From Mansonella perstans (lineage: Eukaryota > Nematoda > Chromadorea > Rhabditida > Onchocercidae): a stretch of 64,000 nt of DNA. Below, in pieces: positions 1 through 14,900 of this stretch; position 1 is the first letter of the stretch, and every line of letters starts with the position of its first letter. Below the pieces are notes generated by a model, which worked only from the letters and a program-made list of their open reading frames with translations, was not told where the DNA came from and made no database searches. The stretch is from the NCBI GenBank assembly GCA_037074765.1, contig JBAMDO010000193.1, forward strand, positions 41,826-105,825, given 5' to 3'. Position numbers and translations under genes: made by a program.

Positions 1-2915
1 TCTGCGTTGCTTATACATTTTATATGCTTTTTATATTATTTATTTAGCATTTATTAGTAATATTAATTGTTTTTAAATCCCTCTCTTTCTTTCTCTCTCG
101 CTTTCTTCCTCTTCTCTTTCTCTCATATTATTTATCTCACACGTGGGTCTCACACGCGTTCTTATGAATTATTTTTTTGTTTAAATTTTTTTTATTGCTA
201 TTATGGATTTTATAATTCAGAAATATATGATATATTGATATTTTCTTTCTATGATCATTTTATTAGTATTTTGCAATATTTTGAAATTATTTTAATTCAT
301 TTTTCATTTAACCATAAGCACAGTGGTTCGTTTTTTTCTTTGTACATATATTTTTTTAAATTCATTTCTGTTTTTCCTCCTGTAGCTCTCTCTATATGCA
401 TATATTTGTTTAAAAATTGCAAAGTGGTTTTTTGAAAATTTTCAAAAAGATCGGGAGATATTGCAGAAAAATATCGAAGTTTTGCTGAAATGAATTATTG
501 ATTTAGCATCGAGAGTTTTCTTGAGAGTAAATGAATGTTTCGCTTAAAGATTAATGAAGTTTTTGTCATTTAGAAATAAAAGTCGAATGAATTTTGTTAT
601 ATGCGATTTTTGATTGAAACATTCTGTTGGAATTTTAATGAATTCTTTTGAATAACAATAACAAAAGTAAACAACTGCTAACAATATTTGAATATATCTG
701 GGAAACATATGCATATACATGAATACCTGGAAGGAATAAATTAAAAATTGAAAAATGGAATTTCTCTTATATTTTATTTTTCTTTTTTTTTCCTCATTTT
801 TTTTGTTAAGTGAACTTCTATATCATAACATTCCTAACTAGCTAACCTACCGTATATCAACCTTTTGTCAGCAATTCAATTTTGTTTTTCGGCTATTTGC
901 AAAAAAAAAAGCCAATATAACTTAAAGGTAGGTAATTTTGCCTTTTTTTAAATTTTTTTGCAGAATTGCTTAGAAATTTTCTCGATCAACATAGTGATAC
1001 TGTAAAAGAAGGCGTGAAAAAAATGTAGCATTGATTGGTTTATTTTTTTGTTCATTATCTCATATCATCTAGGATTTTCAAATTACCGTTCTCTTACTTT
1101 ACTATACTCTTATTCCTACTGTATATGCTATCTTTTCATTGTCCAAATTCTTCATTCTGTTATGTGCGGGAAAGAGAGAATTGATAAAAAATGATGATAA
1201 TTGTTAAATTTTTATTTCTTTTTAACTTTCCCTCCAAAATTCCAATAATGTCATACTGTGTGGGATACAATGTGTACATGCTGTATGCAAGTTAGAATAC
1301 AGTATGCTAGAAAAATAGTACAAAACAGTAAACATACATCATGCATATGTTATTTAAAATATGCATAACAATACCTTAATACAGTTATATACAAACATAA
1401 AAAAACTAATGCCAAGAAATTCTCAAGAATTTAATTAGCAAATTTCATAGTGCTGAACATTTAATCAGTAGAATGAAGAAAGATATGCTATGTTAATTTG
1501 AAATTAATTGCCTAAAAAATTTTTACAATTGCTTAAATGTTGGGATATTTAATTGAAATTCAAATTAATTATTTCGTTTGAGTTTCAAAAATAATTTCCT
1601 AATTGTCAATAGTACATTTATTTTCTTGTCATTAAACTGTTTCCGCTCAGTTTTAAATTTTTTGAAAAAATTTTAAATCAATTTCAAATGAAGAATAATA
1701 ATAAATAAAGTTTTGAAATTTTATTAATAAACAAAAAATCATCTGGAATCAATTAATTCCAAATCATTAAAAAAATTATCCAATATTAAATTAATAGATC
1801 TAATTATTATTTAGCTTTGTCAGGTAATTTCAATTACAATTATTTTATTTTTTAAATCAATTTCAAATCAGCAATAATAATAAATAAAGATCATTAATTA
1901 CTAAGTTGTTATTATTGATTGCTAATTTTTGGAAAATTAAAAGAAAGAAATGGAGTTAATTATGCTATAAAGTGTTTTTAAGTAACTGACATCAATAAAA
2001 AAAAGAAAAAAACCATTAAAACGATGCAAATTTTAAAACGACACATTCATAGTATTTACTTAATAATCGATTTATATTATGAAATTCATTTCGAATTTAT
2101 TATTGAAGAAATAAATTAATGGTTAAAATCACAGATTGCATGACGAGTGCAATGTATCATCAGTGGGTGTAAGGGTAATAATGAAACATTCTTCCATTCA
2201 TTGAGATTAATTATCGGAAAAAGAAAATGAATGAGATTTGATTGGAATATATGAAATTTCATAAATTTTTACTAACAAGGCATATGTATTTATTATGTCA
2301 TTAATTGGTAATTATTTTATTATTTACTTATTATTAATTTTTGAAATTGAAAGTTGAAATGAAATTGAATCAGATTTGATTGAAATAATGAAATTTCATA
2401 AATTTTTATTAACAGTGCATGTATGTTCATCTTATATTATTAATTACTAATTATATTATTAATCACTAAGTTATTGTTATGAATTACTAATTTTTGGAAT
2501 TGAAAATTGAAATTTCAATGCTTTTCAATTTAAAACGTATAAAAATTTCAAATAAAATATAAAAATCAAATAAAAATTAGCTGAAAAAAGATTTTTCAAA
2601 TGTAACAAGATTAAAAGGAAAAAAAATAAAATTATTTGAAACAAATAAATTACTTCCATACATATATGTTCTGTCCTCTTTCGCCTAATCAATTGATTAA
2701 TTAATAATGAATAAAAGTCTAATACTTAGATATAACTAATTAATTTAGCTTCTTAAATTTTCATTTTTCCTCTCATTTTTTCCCCTATGAACATAAAAAT
2801 TATAAAATTTTCATTAATGTCAAACATATTTGAAAAAAATGCACTAAAATGATAGTAGTACAGAAATGACCCGCAAATTAATTTGAAATAAATGGAATTA
2901 AGTTTATAAATTTAG
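1..2915. other. AT-rich non-coding sequence downstream of the semaphorin
   Basis: No exon could be supported on either strand. The stretch holds semaphorin 3' flanking DNA, short A/T runs, and a diverged local duplication at about 2,237-2,425. The open frame near 67-435 is low-complexity Phe/Ser/Tyr translation of T-rich DNA with no family motif. Confidence 0.7.
2237..2520. repeat. Diverged tandem duplication, about 140-150 bp unit
   Basis: The segment around ATTTGATTGGAATATATGAA with ATTTCATAAATTTTTACTAAC recurs about 140 bp later with substitutions, followed by similar TTATTAATTT and GAAATTGAAA stretches in both copies. Confidence 0.55.
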
Positions 2916-5900
2916 CTACAAGTAGATTTGAGTTGGTCGATAATTATTAGTTTTTGATTGATTGAATTTATCCAGAAATGATGATGATTGTGACAGATCT
3001 TCTACCTATAACGATAATATATTAATGAATATACATTTACCTGTGTTTTTATCCTGTTGAATTATAGTTTAAAAAAAATCAAAATAATCTTATGAATCGA
3101 TATTAAATTTAAAGAATTTATTAATTTAATAAGTTTCAAATTTTTTTTCATAGTTTAACTTGAAATGAATGAATGCATTTTTTTTAGCATTTGAAATGAT
3201 TTAAAATGTTTTTACACAATTATATGAATTAAATATTTTTTACTGAATATTGATGATATCTCTAATAGTATTTGGGGATTAAATTATTAAATTAAATCAA
3301 AAATTGATAATGAAATTGAAATAGTTAAAATACAAACTAGAAGTGATATAGGTGAATCAGCAAATCGCTGCAGTGGTAATGTAGCTGTGTTAAATTTTGA
3401 TATTGATTCGTATGCATTAATAATGCTCGATGATGGTGATGATAATCTGAAAATTTTTTGATTAAAATTTAGATTAAACTTAACTTGTAGTAATTTAAAA
3501 GCAATTAATAAATGTGATTTAAAAAAGTTTTATTATTGTTTTATTTAATTCAAATTCAATAAAAAGGTTTTTTTTTTTAAATTTATCATTGTTCATTGTG
3601 CTACTTGCATTTATTCGATCTTTGCATCTGTGTATTATGAATTTCATTAATTAGTAAAAATTTTTAAACAAACAATTTTGCATTTTACAATAATTCATTT
3701 GATTTTATATGCAATTAAGGAAGTAGTAGTAAATGAAGAACAAGCCTAGGTATCATTAAATGCAAAACTTGCCCTGGTATCATTATATGTCGGAAATCGG
3801 TCTAGCAATACTTTCATTTTTTTGAAGTATAAATTTATGCTACCATTATATGTCCTCTTACGCAATTGAGATAATAATATGGTAGTGAGTGGTAAATTAA
3901 CATCCATACCTGGTACCATAGATTGGTTGTGGTGTAGTGGTGGTAAATGATGATGTAAATGATGATTTGCCTTTCTTTGGTAGTTTCCAACGATAATAAA
4001 AATTCCCAACAAAAAAACCAATAAATATTGCTAGTGTTGCAATTGCAGCACAAAGTATTGGTATGAAGAAGTTATGCTCAACGAGTGGATAAGTAGTTGA
4101 TTCTATAAAAAATTCTAGAAAATTTTTTCAAATCAGAAATCAGAAATTTTTGATTATTCATAATTTTTCTCATTTAATTTACAGAAATGAAATTTTTCAA
4201 TTTTTAAAAAAAGTTTAAAGAAAAAATTTTTTTTTGTATAATAAATTGATTTTGGAAAAAAAAGTTTTGAAATTTTTCATAAATTTCATTTATTTCAAAG
4301 AAATTCAAATTTTGAATAAATTTTTGCGAAAAAAATAAGAAACCTGCTGTTATATGGAATGAAGCTGAATCACTACTGGAACTACTGGATGCACAAACTG
4401 GAATTGTTTTCTCCTCATTATTACATGTACAATTTTTACTGCTTGCTGCTGGAGATTTTGATGATGGAATAATATATGATACATCTTAAAAAGAATGAAG
4501 ATTAATTATCAGTAATACAGTAATCTATCATTTCAGTGATAAAATAATCCGGCATTTTAGTAATGCAGTATATCTGAATATTTTTTTACTAAAAAAATTG
4601 TTACTTATCATTTGTTATGATATATTATAGTAATTCAAAAATCAATTAATTCTAAATTCAGATTTAGATATTATTCCAATAGATATTGGATGTAATTTTA
4701 ACTGTCAAAAAACATTTAGAACTTTGAATGGTTTCCTAAGAGTTAATTAGCTAGTTACTTGACCAGAAAAGTTATTTAAATATAACATAGTGAACTAAAA
4801 TTGTTTTAAATTTCAATTAATTACCTTGTAAAGGTTGTTCATTTTCAATTATAATTGATGGTACAATATCAAAATTGAAGAAATGCTGAAGCTCGGTAAA
4901 AGCACCACAACCACTTGTTTCTCCCGTTATAATTTCTTGTTCATAAATCCTGAAATAATAAGAAATTCATTTATCAATTAGCTAATTGATTAATTAATCA
5001 ACTAACCAAACAGTTGTAATTTCATTTATAAATTTTGAAAAAAAAAATTTTTGAAGTTTTATGACAAATACATTATCGACATATGTAATATTAGTTTTTT
5101 TTATCATTTTTTTTGCTTAAAATAAAATAAGCTTGCTCATCATTATTTCGCTATGACCTTTGAGCTTTGCCTTATTTTTGAATGTATTTTGACCATTTCA
5201 GTACTTACTGTCACACAATTAATCACCGATAGTTTGCATGTAATAATTGCGATACTCTGACTTTCAACCTCTTACAATATTGTTAAAAATAATCTCTATA
5301 CAGGTTAAATAATGACAAGTTGATCAAAAGAATCACTATATAATATACCTACCCATTGAAATTATCATCATTTAATTGAACACATTTCTTAGTTTCTAAA
5401 TCCCACGCGCAATATGGATCACGCAAACCAACGCAATCCACACACGTATCAAATCGATTACATTGCGCAAGTGGAACACGTATAACGGAACGTTCACTAA
5501 CAGCTATTAAATAATGTTTAACGTCAGATAAACTGTTCATGTTACCATGATATAACATCATATTTCGAATTGGTTCCTGTAAAAAAAAAAAGGAATTTCA
5601 ATACCTTATACAACCATGACCTTTCACCTTTTCAGAAAAATTTTAAACTTGCTGAAAGTTTTCGTTCTTCCAACTTTTAATTTGATAATGAAATTTTTTG
5701 CTGTGAAGTTTATTTTTTGAACTTACATTAGTAATTTGAAATGTGCAAATATGATAGGATGGTTGCTTTGTGGTAGCTTTGGTACCAGCCAAATTTACCA
5801 TTTTAAAAATATTACCACGATCGGTACCAATATACATAACATCATACAAATTTCCATCAATTGCTTTTACCTACAAAATCAATTATGAAATTTCACAAAC

Positions 5901-8900
5901 GATTTGGCATTTCCCTTTTCCCAAAAAGAAAATTTTGATTTTTTTCCCATCAAATTTAATTGGACATAAATTGATTGATTAATTAGTTAATTGATTGATC
6001 AATAAATCAATTATTACCTGAGCATCAATGACAATTTGCGTAAAATGATCCGAACCCGAGTGTATTGCAATTGGTGCACCAAAATAATTTGGTATTGCTT
6101 CATTCATTAATGGATTAGCTCGGGCAAATGCTACTATTTCTTCGGGTAGCAAACGAGAATTGTTAGTGCACTTACCTTAAACAAAAAATTTTTTGAAAAT
6201 ATGTAAATTTAAAACTCTAAAAGAATTTCGAGATTTTTTATTAAATGCCTTTAAAATGATCGGTCATGTAATGTAGTGCCATTGGTTGAGTTACAAAAAA
6301 TTGTTCACTCGATCTAGTTCTTGATCTAATTTTAATTTATAAATCCTTCAAACTTGATCTAATTTCGTGTTTTAAAGAAAAAAATTTTTGATTTAATTAT
6401 AAATTGCAATTCTAATCCTATGCTACGAAACTTTTAACTTAAGCTTAACATGAACTATAAAAAAAAAAAAAAAAAAAAAAAAACTCCGATTTAACTTAAC
6501 TTTAGCTTGATTTAATTCAAATCACAAAATTACCAATTTAAATCAATTTCTGAATCATCAAATCCCTAACTTGATCTAATGTTAGAATTTAATATCAAGT
6601 GCATCACGAGGTAAAATTAGATTTACCAGGTCGATATTTTAATGTATCAGTGTTAAGTGTACTCTTCCATAGTGATTGTAAATTGTTCCTTTGATCACCG
6701 TATTTCGATTGCATGAAAACATCGTTAATTTGTTGAAGATCAAAGACACAAATAGCTGATGATGAGATGCCAGCCAATGGACTACGAAATACCGCATAGA
6801 CTAATTGTTGTTTGGTCGTCGATAAATAAAGACTATTTACTGGTGGTGCAATTGCCTCAATCTGAAATGGCCAGATTAAGCTTGGCTAAAAAACAATATT
6901 ACAAAGGCAAACAACAAATAACCATTGGTCCTTTTATAAAAATTCCATAAGTTTAATTTTAAGGCACTTTAAATTATTCAGCTCTTAATTTAAAAAACTT
7001 TTAAATTCAATTTGATCAAATTTATGAATTCAAAAATTTCGACTGTATCAATTAGTGCCGTAGCCGGGACAGCTCACGTGACAGTGATTCGTTCTCTGTC
7101 ACTTTTTGGCAAGTTATCCCTTCAAGCGCAACAACAACATGCACTGAGAGCGATGAATCCAAATTTCAAGCAAGACTTATCATTATTTTTCGATAAATTT
7201 AATAAATTTAAATAAACTTAAAACTCAATTTAAATAAATCTGAAAAATAAAAAATACAATTATAATTGAATTATAACTGTGATATACAGTTAAAAAAAAT
7301 AATGAAAATAATAATTCCAAATTTTTTTTAAAATTTTTTTGATAATTTTTTTCTTTTTTACGTCACATATAAGCAAACCTGATCGAAGTAAAATGGATAA
7401 TGGCCTGGTATGGAACAATTTAGCCGAGCTTTTATAAATGATGTCCATTCATTGGAATATGGCCTTGGACCACCGTTATCTGATCGACAAAGCCTAGCAA
7501 CACGTGAATACATAGCACTATCGCCAAGTGATTCATGTTCTACTGCTTGTTCACGAAGCCAAATGTATACATACTGTAAAATTTTGACATGAAATTATTT
7601 TCATTTGCAGAAATATACTAGTAAATCAAATTTAATAAATTAAATGAAGTAGCAATTATTTTTCGTTTAATTACTCTTTTCCTTTTTTAATATTATGAAT
7701 TTATAATCCTTTAGATTTCTCTGCAATTTTTGGTCTATTGAAATTTGTGAGTCTAAAAGAGTTCCGAAATGTTTCCGGAATAAATCCAGGAAACAAAATA
7801 TTGATTTATTGCTGAGTGATAAAATTATTAAAATTTATTTTAGCTCTCGAAAGAAACTTAACGTTTCAGAAATACTGCAATCAAGTGGAGAAAGAAAGTA
7901 ATAGTTAATAAAAGAAAAATTCTGTTTTTATCGAACTTTTTTTTGGATTATTATTTTACTTGTATAATAAAATGTCTGAAAATTTAAGTTTTTTCTCTTT
8001 TATTCAAAAATAGAAAAAAAAAATCCACGCGCCCAGTTTAGGAGGAAAAAACCGGTGAAGAACTGGTTTTTTCTCCGGGATTAATTGTTATTGTTCGTCT
8101 AACGGAATCGCAGCAGGCATTCTTTTATATCCAATTTTACATTTTATTCGTTAATTTTATTATTTAAAAATTGTAAACGAAGAAGGAAAAAGAAACGGAC
8201 GGATAACAAAACCAACTAAAAACTACTTTTGTTGAAAAATCAATTAAAAAAAAAAATTTCGAAACTTTTTTTTTAATTTGAAATTTATAAATTGACGAAT
8301 GTAAGTATATGGAAAATTGCTTTGAGAGTTTTTGCTTAAAAGCAAAATTAATTTTTTTTTTAATTTAACAACGGAAAAAAGAAATAAAAAGGAAGATATA
8401 AAAAGACGTAAAGAAGTATTAATAGTAAGAGAAGTATAAAAAGAACGTGAACGTAAAGAATTTACATAATGTGTATATTAAGCGTAAAAGAACATGAAAA
8501 AAAAGAGCAGCTTGAAGAGAACTATGGATAAATATCACATAAGAAAAGTAATGTAAAAAAGATATAAGAAAAGAATGAGTGAGCCAAATTTTATTGAAAT
8601 TTAAATTTACATTCTAACATTTCCATTATTTTTCGAATACACACTTTACTTACTTCACTATCACGAAATGACCCGACAAAATGTGGTTCATTCAGGAATT
8701 TCACATCATTACGTTCCGTACGTATACCCAGATCATCAATTTTTGTAATATTACGTCGATGTATCAATGGATCAGCACCGGAAAAGTCGGACACTGCAAA
8801 AATTTTAAACCCAATGAAATCAATGAAAACAAATTAATTGGCCTTAACTGCAAAATTATAATATGAATATGAAACATACAATGATTGAAAAAACTTTTTC

Positions 8901-11900
8901 ACTTTCGAAACAATAATAAAGTTTAATTTTTGAAAAATTACACCAAAATTATTGAAATTCCAAAAATTGTTTATTAAATTTTGAAATTTCAAAAATTAAT
9001 TGCATCACATTATTATATTCTGAAATTATTACAAAAGTTTCATTAGATTTGAAAAAAAATCATAAATGATTACTTTTTTTTTCTTTTATTTTACAACATT
9101 CATAAAGATAAAATAAAAAAATAGTAAAATTCAATGATTGAATTAAATATGAAATTAATTTTGAAAAGTACGTAGTAATTAATTTGGCGAACCAAAAAAA
9201 ATTTTTTACAAAATTTGAATTAATTTTTTATGTACCATTTGATTAATTTTTTTTTAATTTTTAAATGATTTCCAATTTTTTTTTATGAAATAATTTTTTT
9301 TATGTTTTTATGTACCATTTGAAATATAGTTTGAAATAGGAAAATTTAAATTTGCAAATTTTTACACGATCATATATATAATAGTTGATCATTGTGAATG
9401 AATGAATGAATGAATGATTAACTTAAAATGCACTGAAGAATTCGAAACTTAAATCCAAATAATAATTTTAACTAAATAATTTTTCAAATTCAAAAATATT
9501 TATTTCAAAACCATTAAAAACTTTTTTGTTTTCAATTAATAATATTTTGATGTTAATTTTGATAATTTAATAGGAATTTAAACTTCGCGTTCTGTAAAAT
9601 TGTAAATTTTGTAATTGAATGAAAATTGAAAACATTTGATTTTTCTTACAATCATTTTAATTTTTTCATTCATCTTTTTTTTAGAGTTTTCTTTTTCCCG
9701 CTATTTATGAATTATTTAAAAGTATCACTAATTTTGGTCAGATTTCTATCTGAATCAAATCGCAACTCTCTGAAGTGTTATCATAGTAAAAATGAAAAGG
9801 TCAGACAAAGTCAAAAAGGTCATGCAAAATGAAAATCAAGCGAAATGATAGAAATTTATTGTCGGCAAATTCAAAGGTCATATATCCATTGCAAAATTTC
9901 ATCTTATTCAATTTTATTTTCCTGCTTTTTTTGGCCAAATAAAATTTTGATAAATTAAAAGTTTAAATTTTTTGAATAATTTGAAATTGGAACAACTTAT
10001 CAAACTTTTCGTACTAATTAAATTTCCGTTTAATATCATAATTTGCTAACAAATCCCACTTAACTTTTTTTTTCTTAAAAACGAAATATAAATACTTTCT
10101 CCATTGTTATTAGATGATGTCAATAACCACATGGCAGAAAGTGCCATTAATGATAAAATGGAATGGCTGAGCAAGCAATTAACAAAACTGACCGATCACG
10201 ATTGGTCATCATTTTCTACTTCATTTGTTTAGTTTGTTGACCTTTCTCACAAATTGAGCAATTTGGACAAATGTAAGCGAAAAATGGACACTACCGAAAA
10301 AAAAGGGATCAAAAAAGATTTTCATTTAAAAATAAAAATAAAACGGAAAATTTAAAGTAAAAAAAAAATTTGAAAAATTTTAAACTTTTAATTTATTTAA
10401 AAAAACCGTCTCTAATGTTTCTTTTTCAAGTCCATTAATTAATAATCAATAAGTTTTAATAAATAATAAAAACTAAGCAATTTTTTTTCAAATCCCTTTT
10501 CAGCTAAACTTTGAATGAAACTTTGCTTCAGTCAGATTTTGTATCTTTTTGAAATAATTAATCATTTAATGTGTAAGTTTTTGCTAAAAACAAACAGTTC
10601 GTTTTCTTTGACAACAAAGTCAGAATTCGCAAACGAACAATTATATCATCAATTTAAATGAAATTTAAATTAAAAAAAAGTTCAGAAAAAGAAATTTCAA
10701 AAATATTTTAAAAAATAATTCCCAAATTTTACATTAAATTTTTGTATTTCGTCAATTTGAAATTTTTTGTTACGCTTAAATTCGCAGTAAAAGCAAAAGA
10801 AAAGACCGATTTTGAAATGGGTGACAAATTCTGCATAATTTAATTAAATTCTATCTATCGCATTAAATTGTGTTGCAAGAAAAAATTTCATTAAAATTAA
10901 ACTTAAATTAAAAAATGAGTTTTTTAAATAAAATGCATAAATTTTTTCACAAACAAACTTCAACTAAGTACAATGAATTAAAAAAACCTTTTTCCAAATT
11001 AAAAATTTAATCGAATTGAAATTTTTGTTTGATAATTAATTAATTATTTTTGCTGGAAATGAAACTTTTGTCGCAAAATACTACGAGAATCTTTTCTTTT
11101 TAATTGTCACATTTTTTTTATTTTCAATTTTTTCAGTGTCACATTTTTTTAGTTTTTGGAATAAGAAAAATTTGGGGAGTGAGTTAAACATAAATTTTCT
11201 ATAATGAATGAAATTTAATTTGTGTATTGCTTGCTGGGTGAGCATTTTCAAAAACAAATTTTGTTGGCTAAAAATGAGAAAATTGTCGAAAATCTGTGTG
11301 GGAAATTTTGTCGTCATTTTTTGGACAGAAAAAAGGAGAGTTTGATGGCCAGTAATTTAGTTCACTTCCATTTAAAAATTTAATGTGAAAATTTTTCCAA
11401 GGTTAAACCAGAAAATATTATGGAAAGGTCATACATACAGCAAATGCACATTTGCATTTGGAAACGGAACAAAAATCAATCCATGAAAGAATAGCTTTTG
11501 TTGAGAGAAATTTTGCTCCAAAAAGAAAATTATTAAAATTTTTTTTTTATCACCAAATGTCAAAGAAATTTTCCTTTCACTTTTTTTAATTTTTTTGTCA
11601 ATTTGTTTGTAAAATAGGAAAAAATTATTTAAAAAAAAAACTTTTGGCAAAGAATAAATTAATTAATAAAATTTGTTTCAAAAGTTATTCCCTGTCCAAA
11701 AAAATGTTCATTTTAATTCAACAAAAAATAAACAAAAACACTTTTTCACAATAACAAGTGAAATTATTTCACAATTTTTTTCATCACTAATTAATTAGGT
11801 AATCTTAAATTTTTTTTAAAAAAAAAAACTCTAATTAAAAGGAATTGGACAAATTTTCAAATCTATGCAAAAAAAATTTTCCAAATTTGTATTCAAAATC

Positions 11901-14900
11901 ATTACATATATATATATATGGATTTTATATTATTATTATAAATATTTCTCCTAGAAATTTTTGCCGGGTAAGTAATCCGGAAGAAAGAAGAAAAAACACA
12001 ATTGGTATTGCAAATTTTGGAGAACAAATTTTTTTTTTTGAACAATTTTAACTGAACTAAATTTTTTCTTACCTGTTCCAGCATACAATAGATCATTGTC
12101 ACGAAGAAATGTTGAATTTTGATTTGGATCATATGGCGCAATACCGAGTCCGGAAAATTCTAAACTTTGCCTATATTCACCGTATTTTTCACGTTCATAT
12201 TTTCGGCACATTGGCTGAAATGCATTGGTACCACAAATCAGAATGCTTTGGTCATCATCCATTGCCAGGATACGTACATAATTATGGCATGAATCCTGCA
12301 AAAAAAATATGCAACACTTTGTTCCTACTATATTTGGATATTAATTCTCTAATGCCAAATTTAAATTTAAAAAAAAAGAAAGTTTTTTAAATATTTTCAA
12401 ATCTCAAGTTTAACTGAGTTTTTTTTCAGGTTGGAAAATAAGAATTTTAAAAAACAAAACAAGGATGAAAGTAATAAAAAAGGAAAAAGAAAATAAATGA
12501 TGACAAATTCCCAAGATATTTCATAATTTTCTGTTTTTCATAAATTCCCGAGATATTCCATGATTTTCTGTTTTCTATAAATTCCCGAGATGCTCCATAA
12601 TTTTCTATTTTTTTCTATCTCCGAGATATTCCATAATTCTCTGTTTTTATAAATTCCCGAGCTATTCCATAATTTTCGGTTTTTTTATAATTTTTCGAGA
12701 TATTCCATAATTTTTTGTTTTTTTCTATCTTTCCTGCAAAATTAAATTTCCGTTTCGCATAATTTCAAATAAAAAAAAATATAAAAAAACGACTTATGAA
12801 AGGGAAATTGAGCATTAAATGAGAAAAAAATGGAACATCGCCATGCATGATCAATCAAGCTTAACGGATAATTTTTCCGTTTTCGTTTTTCGGTTTCCGT
12901 TTTTTTTTCTTGTTAAACTTTGTCATATTTATGTTTTAATATCTACTCAAAAAAAAAAAAAGAAAAATTATTTGCTTTCCAGAGTTATAACTTTTAAATA
13001 TTCGAATTGGATTTACTTTCAAACGGGTATTTTTCCGTTTCCCATTTTTCCTATTTTCAGCTTTTTTTTCCACTTTCGTTTTTTTTTGTTACAATATTTA
13101 TTGCATTGAAAGGATTTCAAAGTATGCTTTTTCGAAGAATTTTGTTATTTTTGAATATTTGAATTCAAGTTTTTTTCCTAAGATATTTAAATTCAATAAT
13201 TTTCAAACAGTTGTCAAATTTTAATCCGAATTTAAATACTGGCAAAATATCAAAATTAAATTTCAGTTTTGAATTCTGGACATTTTTTTCATACTTTCAA
13301 GAAATAAAATTTCTTTTGCTTCGTTATTTCTTTTGTCCCTAATGTAAATTTTGATTTATTGTTCTGTCTGAATGAGAAAGAGGACAAATGAAATGAAATT
13401 TAATGAAATTTCCAGTTTCATTAAAGAATGAAGCAACGCTTAATTACTATTTTTCAAACAACTACAAGTGAAATAAAAATTTAATTATTTTTAGTGCACG
13501 GCAAATTTCACCAAATCGAATTTGAAATTTTTGAATTTAATAAATTCTCGTTTAATTAAACAAAAAATTTTTTGAATGAAAATTTGAGTTCTCAACAATA
13601 AAAAATAGTATAAATCATAAGTCTTTTTTCTGTCAGCCTGAGATAAAATATTATCATTTCTTAATTATCATCATTAATATTTATTGTAACCATTGTTTTC
13701 GCTTAGCGCTGTTATTATCATTATTATTAATTATTTATTATTATAATAATTGTCATTTTTTGTTTTCATTGTTGCCATTTTTTAATCATCATTATTATTA
13801 TTATTACTGTCATTCACTACTACTAAAATCGCTTACTAATATTACTGTCCATTTGTTATTGTTATAATTATCATTCATTGTTATCAGCATGATTCATCAC
13901 TTGTTATATTATTTATTAATCATCATCATCTATTACAGTCGTCTATTACCATTTATCAGCATTGTCATTTTTTATTATCAGCTACCGTTCTAATCACTCA
14001 TTATTATCATTTAATGTCATCATTATTACCATTGTCGTTATCAATTAACGCTATCAAATTAATCATTACTATCATTCACCATTACCATCATTTTGTCGTT
14101 ATCATTTATTATTTTTATTCTAATTATTTGCTTCTGTCATTATTATCACTTGTCATTGTCATTTAATCATTATCTCATTGTCATTTAACCATTATCATTT
14201 CTAACCTTTGACTTTCCCTTCATTAAGCATTCCTTCACAACGTTTTCCATTGATGGCCACTTGATTGAATGTACTTCGGTGAACGTTTCAACGCTTATAT
14301 TATAAACAACATCTCTACAAGAATTTAAATTCAATTTGAATTTGAAATTTTTTTCTTATTTCCAAATTATATAAATTTTTACTGCTACCTTTAAAAATTT
14401 ATTTGTGCACTTTAATTTTAATTGAAATTTGCAAAATTTATGAAAGTAAGCAAATTTACAATTGCATATAAAATTGCATATTAATTAGCGATAAAGCTCA
14501 GATAAATTTGAAATTGCTTAATACAATTAAATATTGTTAATTTTATTCCAAAAATTATCAATTCACCACTTTCTGGTAATTATAGTAATAATTATTAGCC
14601 ATAGTGAACCATAATTATTTTTCCAGGTAGAAATGAAATATTATAGTGGAAAAAATATGTTACGTACATACACAACACACACAAATACATGTAGCCACAG
14701 ACATTCACGTACAGACATATATTACATTATTTCGGTAATATATTACAGAATATTTGCTTCCATACAGATTTGCACACATATCATATTACAATATCATTTA
14801 TAATGTACACACACACACACACACACACGCACACACGCACATACACACACATACACACACACACACACAGATACACATACACACACATATCTAATATCAG

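Noticed and set aside
67..435. Open frame of 122 codons near the window start
   Set aside because: Phe/Ser/Tyr-rich translation of T-rich DNA, no ATG start, no family motif and no splice support.
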